Below, one piece after another: positions 43,059-51,252 of a stretch of DNA of 64,000 bases. Position numbers and translations under genes: made by a program. Under the pieces are notes generated by a model. It searched no databases and was not told where the DNA came from. It saw only the letters and a list, made by a program, of their open reading frames with translations. Origin of the DNA: Niabella drilacis (GTDB lineage: Bacteria; Bacteroidota; Bacteroidia; Chitinophagales; Chitinophagaceae); assembly GCF_900101395.1 (NCBI RefSeq), contig NZ_FMZO01000007.1, forward strand, positions 62,001 through 126,000, read 5' to 3'. Position 1 is the stretch's first letter. Every line of letters starts with the position of its first letter.

Positions 43059-46040
43059 ATGAAGTATTGTCTGTTATTGCTTGCGATCCTTGCTTTTGGT
43101 AGCGTGGATGCCCAGCGGCCTGAATATATTTCCGGAAATAATAGCTGGAACACGGATTCTCTGGGTGATCACCGGGTGGTTGTACAATTTAACGGGGTGG
43201 GAAACGTAGCCAAAACAACAGTGGAATGGCGGAGACGGGATCTCAATCCTGAAGGGAAAAGGATCATTGTACAGGATGCACGCACGGGTGCAAAGGTCCG
43301 CAATGTAAAAGTAGTGACGGTTAATAATGAAAAAGGAACGCTTCTTTTTGAACCGGTTTCCGGCAAGGGGCGGTACTATCTGTATTACCTCGTTTCAAAA
43401 AATTCCGGTTCGCCTAATTATCCTACTGTTCATTACCTGGAACCGGAGCAAACAGCATCTGCGGCATGGCTGCGCACACTTCCGGCGCAGCTTGCGGTAA
43501 ATGCACCGGTAGTGGCCTTTGAATCAAGTGATGCGTTTAACAGCTTTTACCCGATGGAGGTTACGGCAACGGCTGCTGAAACCCGTACTTTATTGGGAAA
43601 ATACCGCCGGTCCGACTACGTGGTTTTTCCGGAAGACCGGCAATATCCTGTTAAGCTGTTTGCACAGTTGCCTTATCGCTGGGTACAGCGGGGCGCCGTA
43701 AAAGACTTTAAAGGCAGCGCAATGCAGGGTGAGCATTATTCCTTTCAGCTGGCTGTGTATGCCCTGAAGGCCCTGGAGGACCTTACGGTTCATTTCTCCG
43801 ATCTGAAGGACGGAAAGGGCAATGTAATTCCCGCTTCCGGTATGAGTTGTATCAATACCGGGGGGGTGGATTACACAGGAAAACCGTTCACAAAAATGGT
43901 GCAGGTTGCTAAAGACAGCCTGCAGCCCCTTTGGTGTCTTGTAGAGATACCTGCGAATAGCAGGCCCGGCGTATACAGGGGCCAGGCGGTTGTAAATGCC
44001 GCTGGTGCTGCAGAAACCCGGGTTCCCGTGCAGGTGACCGTTGCCGCTGCGAGGGCCAAAGAAGGCAATATCGGGGAACCGTGGGAGCAAACACGCCTGC
44101 ACTGGCTCAACTCAACACTGGCCCAGGAAAACACGGTAATTGCCCCTTATACACCTCTGGCGGTGAAAGATAACCGGATCGATTTACTGGGGCGGCGGGT
44201 AATTGTTGATTCCTCGGGTCTTCCTGCACAGCTGCAAACTTTTTTTACAGAGGAGATGACGGAGCTGAAGACGGAGCCAAATAATATTGTTACAGAACCA
44301 CTGCATTTTCATTTTACGGGAGCAGACGGCAAGGACCTTAAATTTAAAAGCAAGGGAGTGCACTATACCCGGCAGGAGCCTGGTACCGTGGCCTGGACGG
44401 CAACCAACGTAAGCCCTTCAGTTCAAATGGATATAGCGGCCTCCCTTGAGTTTGACGGGTTCCTTTCGTATACGGTAAAAGTAACCGCATTGCAGGATGT
44501 GGATTTCAGGAACATCAACCTGCACATCCCTTTTACCAGGGAAGCGGCTACCTACCTGATGGGCCTTGGGGAAAAAGGGCGCTTACGGCCCGACAGTCTT
44601 TCCTGGAACTGGGACGTGGCCAATAAAAACCAGGATGGTGTTTGGGTAGGTGCGGTCAATGCAGGTTTGCAATACAGTCTGCGCGACGAAAACTATGTAC
44701 GCCCGCTGAATACGAATTTTTATCTGCAGAAGCCCCTGCTGCTTCCGGCGTCCTGGGGCAACGATCATAAAGGCGGCATCATCATCGCACAAAAAGGAAA
44801 GTCGATCCTTGCCGATAATTATACCGGGGCACGCAGCATGAAAAAAGGTGATACGCTTTATTTCAATTTTAACCTGCTGATCACTCCCTTTCATACACTG
44901 AATACCGATTTTCAATGGGCCACCCGGTTCTATCATCGCTATGACAGCATCAGCAAAATAAAGGATATCGGCGCTACGGTAGTGAACATTCATCATGGAA
45001 ATGCCATCAACCCCTGGATCAACTATCCTTTTATCGAGTGGCAGAAGATGAAGCGCTATATCGACCAGGCGCATGAAAATGGTTTAAAGGTAAAGATATA
45101 CAATACGGTGCGGGAGCTTTCCAATCACGCATATGAACTGTTCCCCTTACGCAGCCTGGGACATGAGGTATATTCGCCCGGTAAGGGCGGCGGATTCCGC
45201 TGGTTACAGGAGCATGTGGGGGCCGACTATATCGCAGCCTGGTTTGTTCCCGGTGTAAAGGATGCGGCCATCATCAACAGTGGTATGAGCCGCTGGCATA
45301 ATTATTATGTGGAAGGTATGAACTGGCTCACCAATAAGGTAGGGATCGATGGCATCTACCTGGATGACGTGGCCTTTGACCGGATCACCATGAAGCGGAT
45401 CAAACGTGTTTTAACCGCCAACGGACACCCGGGCATCATCGACCTGCATTCCGCAAATCAATACAATAAGAGTGATGGGTTCATTAACAGTGCCAATCTG
45501 TATATGGAGCATTTTCCTTACCTGAACCGTTTGTGGTTTGGGGAGTATTTCGATTATGAAAATAACAGTCCGGATTTCTTTTTAACAGAAGTGAGCGGCA
45601 TCCCTTTTGGGTTAATGGGAGAGATGCTGCAGGATGGCGGCAATGCCTGGCGGGGCATGGTATACGGTATGACCTGCCGGATCCCCTGGACGGAGAACGC
45701 TGATCCTACAGGTATCTGGAAGCTCTGGGATGATTTCGGTATGCAGGGCTCAAAAATGATCGGTTACTGGGTCAGCAACAGCCCGGTAAAAACGGATCAG
45801 GCCGCAGTAAAGGCCACCGTTTATAAAAGAAATGGAAAGGCACTGGTATCTATTGCCAGCTGGGCTGAAACGGATACAGATGTGCTGTTGAAGATTAATT
45901 GGGAGCAACTGGGCATCGACCCCGCCAAAGCAACCATTACCGCGCCTGCTGTTAAAAAGTTCCAGGATGCCAGGAGCTTTAAGGTGGGGGAAAAAATACC
46001 CGTTGCCAGGAATAGAGGTTGGTTGCTGCTGATACAATAG
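43059..46040 (+). CDS. Large exported putative glycoside hydrolase (DUF6067-like)
   Basis: A 993-residue exported protein (signal MKYCLLLLAILAFGSVDA). The N-terminal ~600 residues are beta-rich. The region from about 620 to 900 reads like a TIM-barrel hydrolase: GATVVNIHHGNAINPW, HENGLKVKIYNTVRELS, GIDGIYLDDVAFDR (a likely catalytic acidic pair), GIIDLHSANQ and LTEVSGIPFGL. A short C-terminal beta domain ends the protein. It resembles large Bacteroidota glycoside-hydrolase-like proteins filed as DUF6067; the substrate is not known. No SusC/SusD pair is nearby. Confidence 0.7.
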   Translation: MKYCLLLLAILAFGSVDAQRPEYISGNNSWNTDSLGDHRVVVQFNGVGNVAKTTVEWRRRDLNPEGKRIIVQDARTGAKVRNVKVVTVNNEKGTLLFEPVSGKGRYYLYYLVSKNSGSPNYPTVHYLEPEQTASAAWLRTLPAQLAVNAPVVAFESSDAFNSFYPMEVTATAAETRTLLGKYRRSDYVVFPEDRQYPVKLFAQLPYRWVQRGAVKDFKGSAMQGEHYSFQLAVYALKALEDLTVHFSDLKDGKGNVIPASGMSCINTGGVDYTGKPFTKMVQVAKDSLQPLWCLVEIPANSRPGVYRGQAVVNAAGAAETRVPVQVTVAAARAKEGNIGEPWEQTRLHWLNSTLAQENTVIAPYTPLAVKDNRIDLLGRRVIVDSSGLPAQLQTFFTEEMTELKTEPNNIVTEPLHFHFTGADGKDLKFKSKGVHYTRQEPGTVAWTATNVSPSVQMDIAASLEFDGFLSYTVKVTALQDVDFRNINLHIPFTREAATYLMGLGEKGRLRPDSLSWNWDVANKNQDGVWVGAVNAGLQYSLRDENYVRPLNTNFYLQKPLLLPASWGNDHKGGIIIAQKGKSILADNYTGARSMKKGDTLYFNFNLLITPFHTLNTDFQWATRFYHRYDSISKIKDIGATVVNIHHGNAINPWINYPFIEWQKMKRYIDQAHENGLKVKIYNTVRELSNHAYELFPLRSLGHEVYSPGKGGGFRWLQEHVGADYIAAWFVPGVKDAAIINSGMSRWHNYYVEGMNWLTNKVGIDGIYLDDVAFDRITMKRIKRVLTANGHPGIIDLHSANQYNKSDGFINSANLYMEHFPYLNRLWFGEYFDYENNSPDFFLTEVSGIPFGLMGEMLQDGGNAWRGMVYGMTCRIPWTENADPTGIWKLWDDFGMQGSKMIGYWVSNSPVKTDQAAVKATVYKRNGKALVSIASWAETDTDVLLKINWEQLGIDPAKATITAPAVKKFQDARSFKVGEKIPVARNRGWLLLIQ

Positions 46041-46150
46041 GTTTAAAGGGCAAAATCTTTCAGTACAAAAAAAGCTAAGCCTGAACTCTGAACCTGAATG
46101 AAGAACAGCGCCATGGGCATAAAACCTGATCAGGCCTGGAACCTGGAAGG

Positions 46151-46507
46151 CTAAAGATGTTTTCTTAACACCTCCTGCAATACCACCGCCTGGTTATGTT
46201 GCTCGTCTTTTGCTGCATACAGCAACGTGATCTTTTTGTGCTTGCCCAGCGATTTTAAAAAAGAATCCAACGCCGGGTTGTCCCGGAGTTCTGCTTCGTA
46301 TTTCTTTTGAAAGCCCGTCCATTTTTCAGGATCATGGTTAAACCATTTCCGCAATTCCGTAGAGGGGGCCAGTTCTTTTTGCCATTCGTCTATTGCCACA
46401 TCCGCTTTCCTGATGCCTCTGGGCCAAAGGCGGTCTACCAGTACCCGGAAACCGTCATTTTCAGCCGGTGCTTCATACACTCTTTTGATGGTAATCGTTG
46501 CGTGCAT
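46151..46507 (-). CDS. DUF488 family protein
   Basis: A 118-residue cytoplasmic protein. The motifs FRVLVDRLWPRGI near residue 20, the central ELRKWFNHDPEKW and ITLLYAAKDEQHNQA near the C-terminus are those of DUF488 (COG3189) proteins. Their biochemical function is not established. It is convergent with the glycoside hydrolase gene and divergent from rrf2. Confidence 0.9.
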   Translation of the reverse strand: MHATITIKRVYEAPAENDGFRVLVDRLWPRGIRKADVAIDEWQKELAPSTELRKWFNHDPEKWTGFQKKYEAELRDNPALDSFLKSLGKHKKITLLYAAKDEQHNQAVVLQEVLRKHL

Positions 46508-46596
46508 AATTTTTTATTTTAGCAGGTGTTCTGCCGGCAGCATCAGCGGGGAACTTTGTTACAAAACCGTGTTTCCATCCCTGCTCCTGATCCCGC

Positions 46597-46629
46597 CCGG
46601 GAAGCTGTTTTTAAACAGCACTTTCCCGG
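46597..46629. repeat. Strong palindromic hairpin
   Basis: CCGGGAA and GCTGTTT (46597-46610) pair perfectly with AAACAGC (46613-46619) and TTCCCGG (46623-46629), with a 2-base loop and a 3-base bulge. No T-run follows on either side, so a plain terminator is unlikely. Confidence 0.6.
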
Positions 46630-46801
46630 TACTGACTTTTGCATTCCGCCGGGTAAACCTGCCGATGGATCCCCGTTGATAGGTTCTTTTCTGCGCTTAT
46701 TCCTGCCTGGATGATCCTTCTGGCCGGGATGGGAGCCATCCATCCTGTATTTTACGCGGGCTCAGATCGGAACGGCTGTCTAAAGATACAAAAAACAATA
46801 G

Positions 46802-46817
46802 AAGATATTTTTATCTT
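46802..46817. promoter_or_regulatory. Operator-like palindrome upstream of rrf2
   Basis: AAGATA-TTTT-TATCTT is a perfect 6-4-6 palindrome, 30 bases before the rrf2 ATG. With the four bases to its right it shares, on the opposite strand, the 14-mer ATAAAAGATAAAAA found before the oxidase gene. Confidence 0.55.
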
Positions 46818-46847
46818 TTATTAAAATCACATAGCTTTGCAGCACAG

Positions 46848-47282
46848 ATGTTTTCAAAGACCTGCGAATATGCAATACGGGCAATGATCTACATTGCACA
46901 GCAAACCCGGAATGGAAGTCGCGTGGGCATCAGGCAGATCGCTGCTGGTATTGATTCCCCTGAGCATTTTATTGCAAAGATCCTCCAGGAGCTGAGCCGC
47001 AAGGGGCTGGTGGAGTCCATGAAAGGTCCCACAGGCGGGTTTTACCTGGAAGAAGCATCCCTGAACCGGTCCCTGGCCGATATTGTGAAGATCGTGGATG
47101 GTGATCAGCTGTTCCTGGGCTGCGGACTGGGATTAAAGCAATGCTCGGAAACCAATCCATGTCCCATTCATTTCAAGTTCAAAAAAGTACGCAAGGAAAT
47201 ACAGACGATGCTGGAAAATGCAAAGCTGGGTGAGTTTATCGAAAAGCTGGATCGTAATGAAACCTTCCTGAGGCGGGGATGA
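46848..47282 (+). CDS. Rrf2-family iron-sulphur regulator, NsrR/IscR-like
   Basis: A 144-residue Rrf2 winged-helix repressor. The N-terminal CEYAIRAMIYIA helix, the recognition helix region (ISPEHFIAKILQEL-like) and the wing (KGPTGGFYLE) are clear. Cys92, Cys99 and Cys105 stand at the positions used to bind an Fe-S cluster in NsrR and IscR. Its place directly before an oxidase/globin operon favours a nitric oxide or redox sensor over an Isc regulator; no isc genes are seen. The next gene begins 52 bases on, behind a matching operator-like sequence. Confidence 0.88.
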   Translation: MFSKTCEYAIRAMIYIAQQTRNGSRVGIRQIAAGIDSPEHFIAKILQELSRKGLVESMKGPTGGFYLEEASLNRSLADIVKIVDGDQLFLGCGLGLKQCSETNPCPIHFKFKKVRKEIQTMLENAKLGEFIEKLDRNETFLRRG

Positions 47283-47294
47283 TTTTTTTGATCT

Positions 47295-47321
47295 ATAAAA
47301 GATAAAAAGGTATTTATATCT
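47295..47321. promoter_or_regulatory. Operator-like sequence upstream of the oxidase operon
   Basis: ATAAAAGATAAAAA (47295-47308) is an exact inverted copy of the 14 bases at the rrf2 palindrome. AAGATA at 47299-47304 faces TATCT at 47317-47321 across 12 bases. It ends 13 bases before the oxidase ATG. Confidence 0.5.
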
Positions 47322-47334
47322 AATATTGACGTTT

Positions 47335-49467
47335 ATGAAACAGATGCCGGTCTTCGGTTGGCTGGGACTATCCCTGCTTTTTTTAATTTCAGCGCCATTG
47401 GCTGCAAGCGCCGATAGCGGGCTTCCCTATTCCTTTTCCTTTTCTGACCCATCGGTATGGGCGGCCCTGCTGCTGTTTATCGTTCTGGCATTATTGGGTA
47501 TCGCATTGCTCATGCGGCAAAAGATCCGGAAGATCCGGGCAGCCTCCCGCCCCGGCGCGTCTGAGGCTCAGAGGGTCCGTCCCGAAGCCTGGCTGCAGCG
47601 TTTTACCCGGGAACAGTTGCAGGAGCTCATTGCACTCAAAAAAAAGAAGGGCAGCATGTCCTGTCTGCTGGTATTATTGGCAGGCGCATTGCTGGCCCCG
47701 GCGGGTCTTTCTGCACAGAATGTAACCGGCAGCAGCTCTCTGCTCAGCGAAACCGGTGTTATGATAACGATCCTGCTGCTGGCATTACCGGTGCTGCTGG
47801 GATTGGTACTCTTATATGTGAAGATGCAAAGGGTGCTCCGGCAGTTCCGGAACAAACAGCGGCTAAAGGATGCAGACCGCCTGGCGGCATATTTGAAAGA
47901 TCTGCCGGAAGAAAGCCTGGAGCAGCTCCTGGAAAAGCACGGTCCGGAACCGGGCCCTTTGCCTGAGGAAACCCTGCTTTCCGGTGCAGGTCCTGCCGAG
48001 GACCGGAGGGGACTGTTGCAGATCAACGACCCCGGCGGCCTGCCCATCGTGGCGGCAAAAAAAAGGGCGCAAAAACGCCCGGATATTGATCCGGCCCTTT
48101 CCAGACTGGTATTGTGGTACCTGGGGTGTTCTGTATTCTGGCTGCTGTTTGGCACCAGTGTGGGCGAGTATATAGGGATTAAATTTATTGCGCCGGATGC
48201 AGATCATGTCAGCTGGCTGAGTTTTGGACGCCTGCGCCCCGTGCATACCAATGCGGTGTTTTGGGGATGGGCCTCCCTGGCCATGCTGGGACTGGGGTAT
48301 TATGTAGTACCGCGGGTCAGTAATGTAAAACTGTATAGTTTAAAAACCGGCTGGTATGCTCTTTGGCTGATCAATGCATCTGTTGTATCGGGAACCCTTT
48401 TCCTGATGGCGGGGGTCAATAATGGCGGGGGAGAGTACCGGGAATACATTTGGCCGGTGATGGCGCTGTTTGCCCTGGGGCTGATCCTTACCCTGTGGAA
48501 TTTTTACCAGACCATCGCCCATCGTACCACACGGGAAATTTATATTGCCAACTGGTATATTGTGGCTTCGGTTATCTTTGCGATCACGATCGTGCTGGTA
48601 GCCTATATCCCCATCTGGCAGAACGGCCTGGGCGAAACGATCATACAGGGCTACTATATGCACCAGGGAGTGGGTATGTGGTTCATGCTGTTCACCCTCG
48701 GTATTGTTTATTACTTCCTGCCCCAGCAATTAAATCAGCCCATTTATTCCTACAGCCTGGGGATACTGGCCTTCTGGACCCAGATCCTGTTTTATACGCT
48801 GATTGGTACCCACCATTTTGTATTCAGTGCTATTCCCTGGTGGCTGCAAACCGTGGCCATTGTGGGGAGCGCCGGTATGGCCATCCCTGTTATTGCCGGT
48901 ACTACCAACTTCCTTATGACCTTTAAGGGAGCCTGGAGTAAGGTGAATTCCAGTTATACGCTTCCTTTTTTCCTGGTCGGGATCATCTTTTATTTCACCG
49001 GCTCCCTGCAGGGAACGGCGGAGGCTTTCCGTACCACTAACCTGATCTGGCATTTTACTGATTTTACGGTAGCGCATTCACATATGACCATGTACGGGAT
49101 CATTTGTTTTTTCCTCTGGGCGGCTATTTATGCCATTGTGCCAAGGCTTACGGGAAAAGAACCCCCGCAGATCAGCGTGGGTATCCATTTCTGGCTGGCC
49201 CTGATCGGCCTCTTGTTTTACATCATCCCGTTAATGTATGGAAGTACACTCAGGGGAGTTGCGTGGTTGAATGGCGTGCCTTTTATTGAAACGGTAAAGG
49301 GAATGGCGCCGTACTGGGTATGGCGGGCGGTGGGCGGAAGCCTCATGTGGGGCTCCCATCTTGTTTTTGCCTATAATATGTACCGGATGTATGTGCCGGG
49401 GAATGCCCTTCCGGATGTCCGGGATGCGGCCCTGAGCCGGTTGAGAGATGAGGCGGCGGCCTCATGA
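47335..49467 (+). CDS. cbb3-like haem-copper oxidase subunit I with an extra N-terminal membrane module
   Basis: A ~710-residue membrane protein. From about residue 255 it is a CcoN-like core: low-spin haem His304 in RPVHTNA, CuB His443 in MHQGVG, Tyr487 four residues before the GTHH pair His493/His494, and His581/His583 in AHSH. The Tyr sits where cbb3 oxidases carry the cross-linked Tyr. The conserved CcoN helix-VIII Glu (FEGP) reads LQGT here. The first ~200 residues are a duplicated unit of hydrophobic signal-like segment, membrane helix and basic amphipathic helix. I chose the ATG at 47335 over TTG at 47326. It could be an oxygen or a nitric oxide reductase. Confidence 0.85.
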   Translation: MKQMPVFGWLGLSLLFLISAPLAASADSGLPYSFSFSDPSVWAALLLFIVLALLGIALLMRQKIRKIRAASRPGASEAQRVRPEAWLQRFTREQLQELIALKKKKGSMSCLLVLLAGALLAPAGLSAQNVTGSSSLLSETGVMITILLLALPVLLGLVLLYVKMQRVLRQFRNKQRLKDADRLAAYLKDLPEESLEQLLEKHGPEPGPLPEETLLSGAGPAEDRRGLLQINDPGGLPIVAAKKRAQKRPDIDPALSRLVLWYLGCSVFWLLFGTSVGEYIGIKFIAPDADHVSWLSFGRLRPVHTNAVFWGWASLAMLGLGYYVVPRVSNVKLYSLKTGWYALWLINASVVSGTLFLMAGVNNGGGEYREYIWPVMALFALGLILTLWNFYQTIAHRTTREIYIANWYIVASVIFAITIVLVAYIPIWQNGLGETIIQGYYMHQGVGMWFMLFTLGIVYYFLPQQLNQPIYSYSLGILAFWTQILFYTLIGTHHFVFSAIPWWLQTVAIVGSAGMAIPVIAGTTNFLMTFKGAWSKVNSSYTLPFFLVGIIFYFTGSLQGTAEAFRTTNLIWHFTDFTVAHSHMTMYGIICFFLWAAIYAIVPRLTGKEPPQISVGIHFWLALIGLLFYIIPLMYGSTLRGVAWLNGVPFIETVKGMAPYWVWRAVGGSLMWGSHLVFAYNMYRMYVPGNALPDVRDAALSRLRDEAAAS

Positions 49468-49493
49468 TTTTATAATATTTAATTCCAGGTAAG

Positions 49494-50489
49494 ATGAGCA
49501 TGCTCGATAATCATAAAATTTTGTTTTCAAATGCGGCCCTTTTTTTTGTGGGGCTTACTATAATGGTGGCGGTCATTCCTGCCCTTTCTAATCAGGAACG
49601 GAACCGGCCCTTGCCGGGTGCGCCTGCGCTGAGCAGGGAAGCCCGCATCGGCAAAGGGATCTATATTGCCAACGGCTGTGTGGCCTGCCATACCCAGCAG
49701 GTGCGGAACATTGATATGGACAGGATATGGGGCGACCGCCCCGGGCTGGCAGCAGACTATGCCGCCAATGTTCGTACCGATTTCTGGCGCAATACCGCTA
49801 CCTTAATGGGAACAGAACGCACCGGGCCGGACCTGACCAATGTGGGCGTCCGGCAACCGGGCAAAGACTGGAACCTGGTGCACCTCTTCAATCCCCGTAT
49901 CGTGGTAAAAGAGTCGGTGATGCCTGCTTATCCCTGGTTATTTGAACGGAAGAAAGATCCGGGGAAATCGGATGTGATCGTTAATGTGCCGGCTGCTTAC
50001 CTGAACGGGGATGAGAAGGTGGTGGCAACAAAGGATGCCCTGTACCTGCTGGCTTACCTGCAGTCGCTTAAACAGGCGGCACTGCCGCAAAATACCGTGA
50101 GCCCTGAATTTTTATATAAGAAGGAACTCAAAAAAGCGGCAGGGGGCGAAGCTCCGGCGGCGGATGGCAAAGCATTATACGCAGCGAACTGTCAAACCTG
50201 TCACCAGGAGAACGGGGAGGGGCTTCCCGGTGCTTTTCCGCCGCTTAAAGGAAGCCCGGTGGTAACCGGTGATGACCTGGAAAAATATGTTGGTATTATC
50301 ATGGACGGGTATGATGCGCGGGCGGAATACGGGGTAATGCCTGCAGTAGGCACCAATATGAGTTTTACCGAAAATGAAGTAGCTGCTATTATCAACCATG
50401 AACGGAGCAGCTGGGGCAACCAGGGGAAAAAAGTAACACCTGAAGAAGTAAAAAAGATCATTGACCTGTTAAAATTAAAAACGCCATGA
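49494..50489 (+). CDS. CcoO-CcoP-like fused dihaem cytochrome c subunit
   Basis: A 331-residue protein anchored by one N-terminal membrane helix (about residues 9-30). The first cytochrome domain has CVACH (Cys62, Cys65, His66) followed by CcoO features such as RIWGDRPG and ESVMPAYPWLF with the axial Met. A second, class I cytochrome c domain near the C-terminus has CQTCH (Cys233, Cys236, His237) and GVMPAVG. It thus joins a CcoO-like and a CcoP-like domain in one chain that would feed electrons to the subunit I encoded 26 bases upstream. Confidence 0.88.
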   Translation: MSMLDNHKILFSNAALFFVGLTIMVAVIPALSNQERNRPLPGAPALSREARIGKGIYIANGCVACHTQQVRNIDMDRIWGDRPGLAADYAANVRTDFWRNTATLMGTERTGPDLTNVGVRQPGKDWNLVHLFNPRIVVKESVMPAYPWLFERKKDPGKSDVIVNVPAAYLNGDEKVVATKDALYLLAYLQSLKQAALPQNTVSPEFLYKKELKKAAGGEAPAADGKALYAANCQTCHQENGEGLPGAFPPLKGSPVVTGDDLEKYVGIIMDGYDARAEYGVMPAVGTNMSFTENEVAAIINHERSSWGNQGKKVTPEEVKKIIDLLKLKTP

Positions 50490-50579
50490 GGCCGGTCTGC
50501 CTGGAATTTTCATTTTTTACAGGGTAAATTTCAAGCATCGGAGGTTCCATCCGGCCAGCGTAAAATAAAAAATAGTTGA

Positions 50580-50837
50580 ATGAAACGCTGCATATTATTG
50601 TTTTGTAATTTTTTCGGACCCGGGAGCATTGCCATGGCTTGCACGGTTTGTGAACGCAGGCAACCGGAACTATTGCGGGGCATTAGCCATGGCGCTGGTC
50701 CGGAAAGCCGCTGGGACCTGTGGATCGTAGCAGTGGTGGCGGCTGTTGTGGCCGTTTCGCTTTTCTTTTCTGTGAAGTGGATCCTGCGGCCGGGGGAAAC
50801 TTCTGCTGATCATATTAAACGCTCAATTTTTAAATAA
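50580..50837 (+). CDS. Small membrane protein with CxxC motif
   Basis: An 85-residue protein. A short hydrophobic N-terminus is followed by a CTVC pair near residues 21-24, then a membrane helix (about 47-66) and a basic end. I know no family. Its place between the cytochrome subunit and the Ig-like membrane protein suggests a role in assembly or as a small accessory subunit; the CxxC could bind metal or a redox partner. It lies 90 bases after the cytochrome gene and 11 bases before the next. Confidence 0.6.
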   Translation: MKRCILLFCNFFGPGSIAMACTVCERRQPELLRGISHGAGPESRWDLWIVAVVAAVVAVSLFFSVKWILRPGETSADHIKRSIFK

Positions 50838-50848
50838 GTAGCTTTGTT

Positions 50849-51250
50849 ATGGACAAGAGTACCATTTATGTTTTTATTGATGAAGCGCCCAACCCGGTAC
50901 TGGAACTGGAAGCGCCCGTCAATTTTGAACTGGATACGCATAAACTGGCAGACGGGGAGCACCTGCTGAAAATCGTAAGCAGGGATCCCTCGGGGAAAGA
51001 GGGGATCCGGAAGATACCCTTTGTGGTCCGGAACGGGCCGGCGATAGCAGTAGAGGGGATCCGGGAGCACGAAGTGGTAGACGGGGTGCTGCCGGTGATG
51101 ATCCACGCTTATGGCAAAGGTGATTCCCGCTCTTTTCTGATCGAAGGGAGTGAAACGCCGCAAAGTATCCCGCTGTGGATATGGGTGCTGATCATCACGT
51201 TTGCCGCATGGACCTTATATTATTTGATACGATATCTTTCAATGAATTAG
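50849..51250 (+). CDS. Tail-anchored protein with beta-sandwich domain
   Basis: A 133-residue protein without an N-terminal signal. Residues 1-75 look like an Ig-like beta domain (NFELDTHKLADGEHLLKIVSRDPSGKEG pattern typical of a single extracellular-type module); residues ~108-127 form a C-terminal membrane helix (PLWIWVLIITFAAWTLYYLI). Function unknown. It is 2 bases from the globin gene and 11 bases from the CxxC protein, so it belongs to the oxidase operon. Confidence 0.6.
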   Translation: MDKSTIYVFIDEAPNPVLELEAPVNFELDTHKLADGEHLLKIVSRDPSGKEGIRKIPFVVRNGPAIAVEGIREHEVVDGVLPVMIHAYGKGDSRSFLIEGSETPQSIPLWIWVLIITFAAWTLYYLIRYLSMN

Positions 51251-51252
51251 AG

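Larger units (their letters stand above)
46508..46847. other. Gap before rrf2 with a long hairpin and operator-like palindrome
   Basis: No gene is supported; short open frames here look non-coding. It contains a strong hairpin (46597-46629) and the AAGATA-TTTT-TATCTT palindrome (46802-46817). A further AAGATA half-site lies at 46783-46788. Confidence 0.5.

Noticed and set aside
46413-46714. Short open frames between the DUF488 gene and rrf2
   Set aside because: They run through the hairpin and repeat-like DNA and overlap the DUF488 gene; no homology-like motifs.
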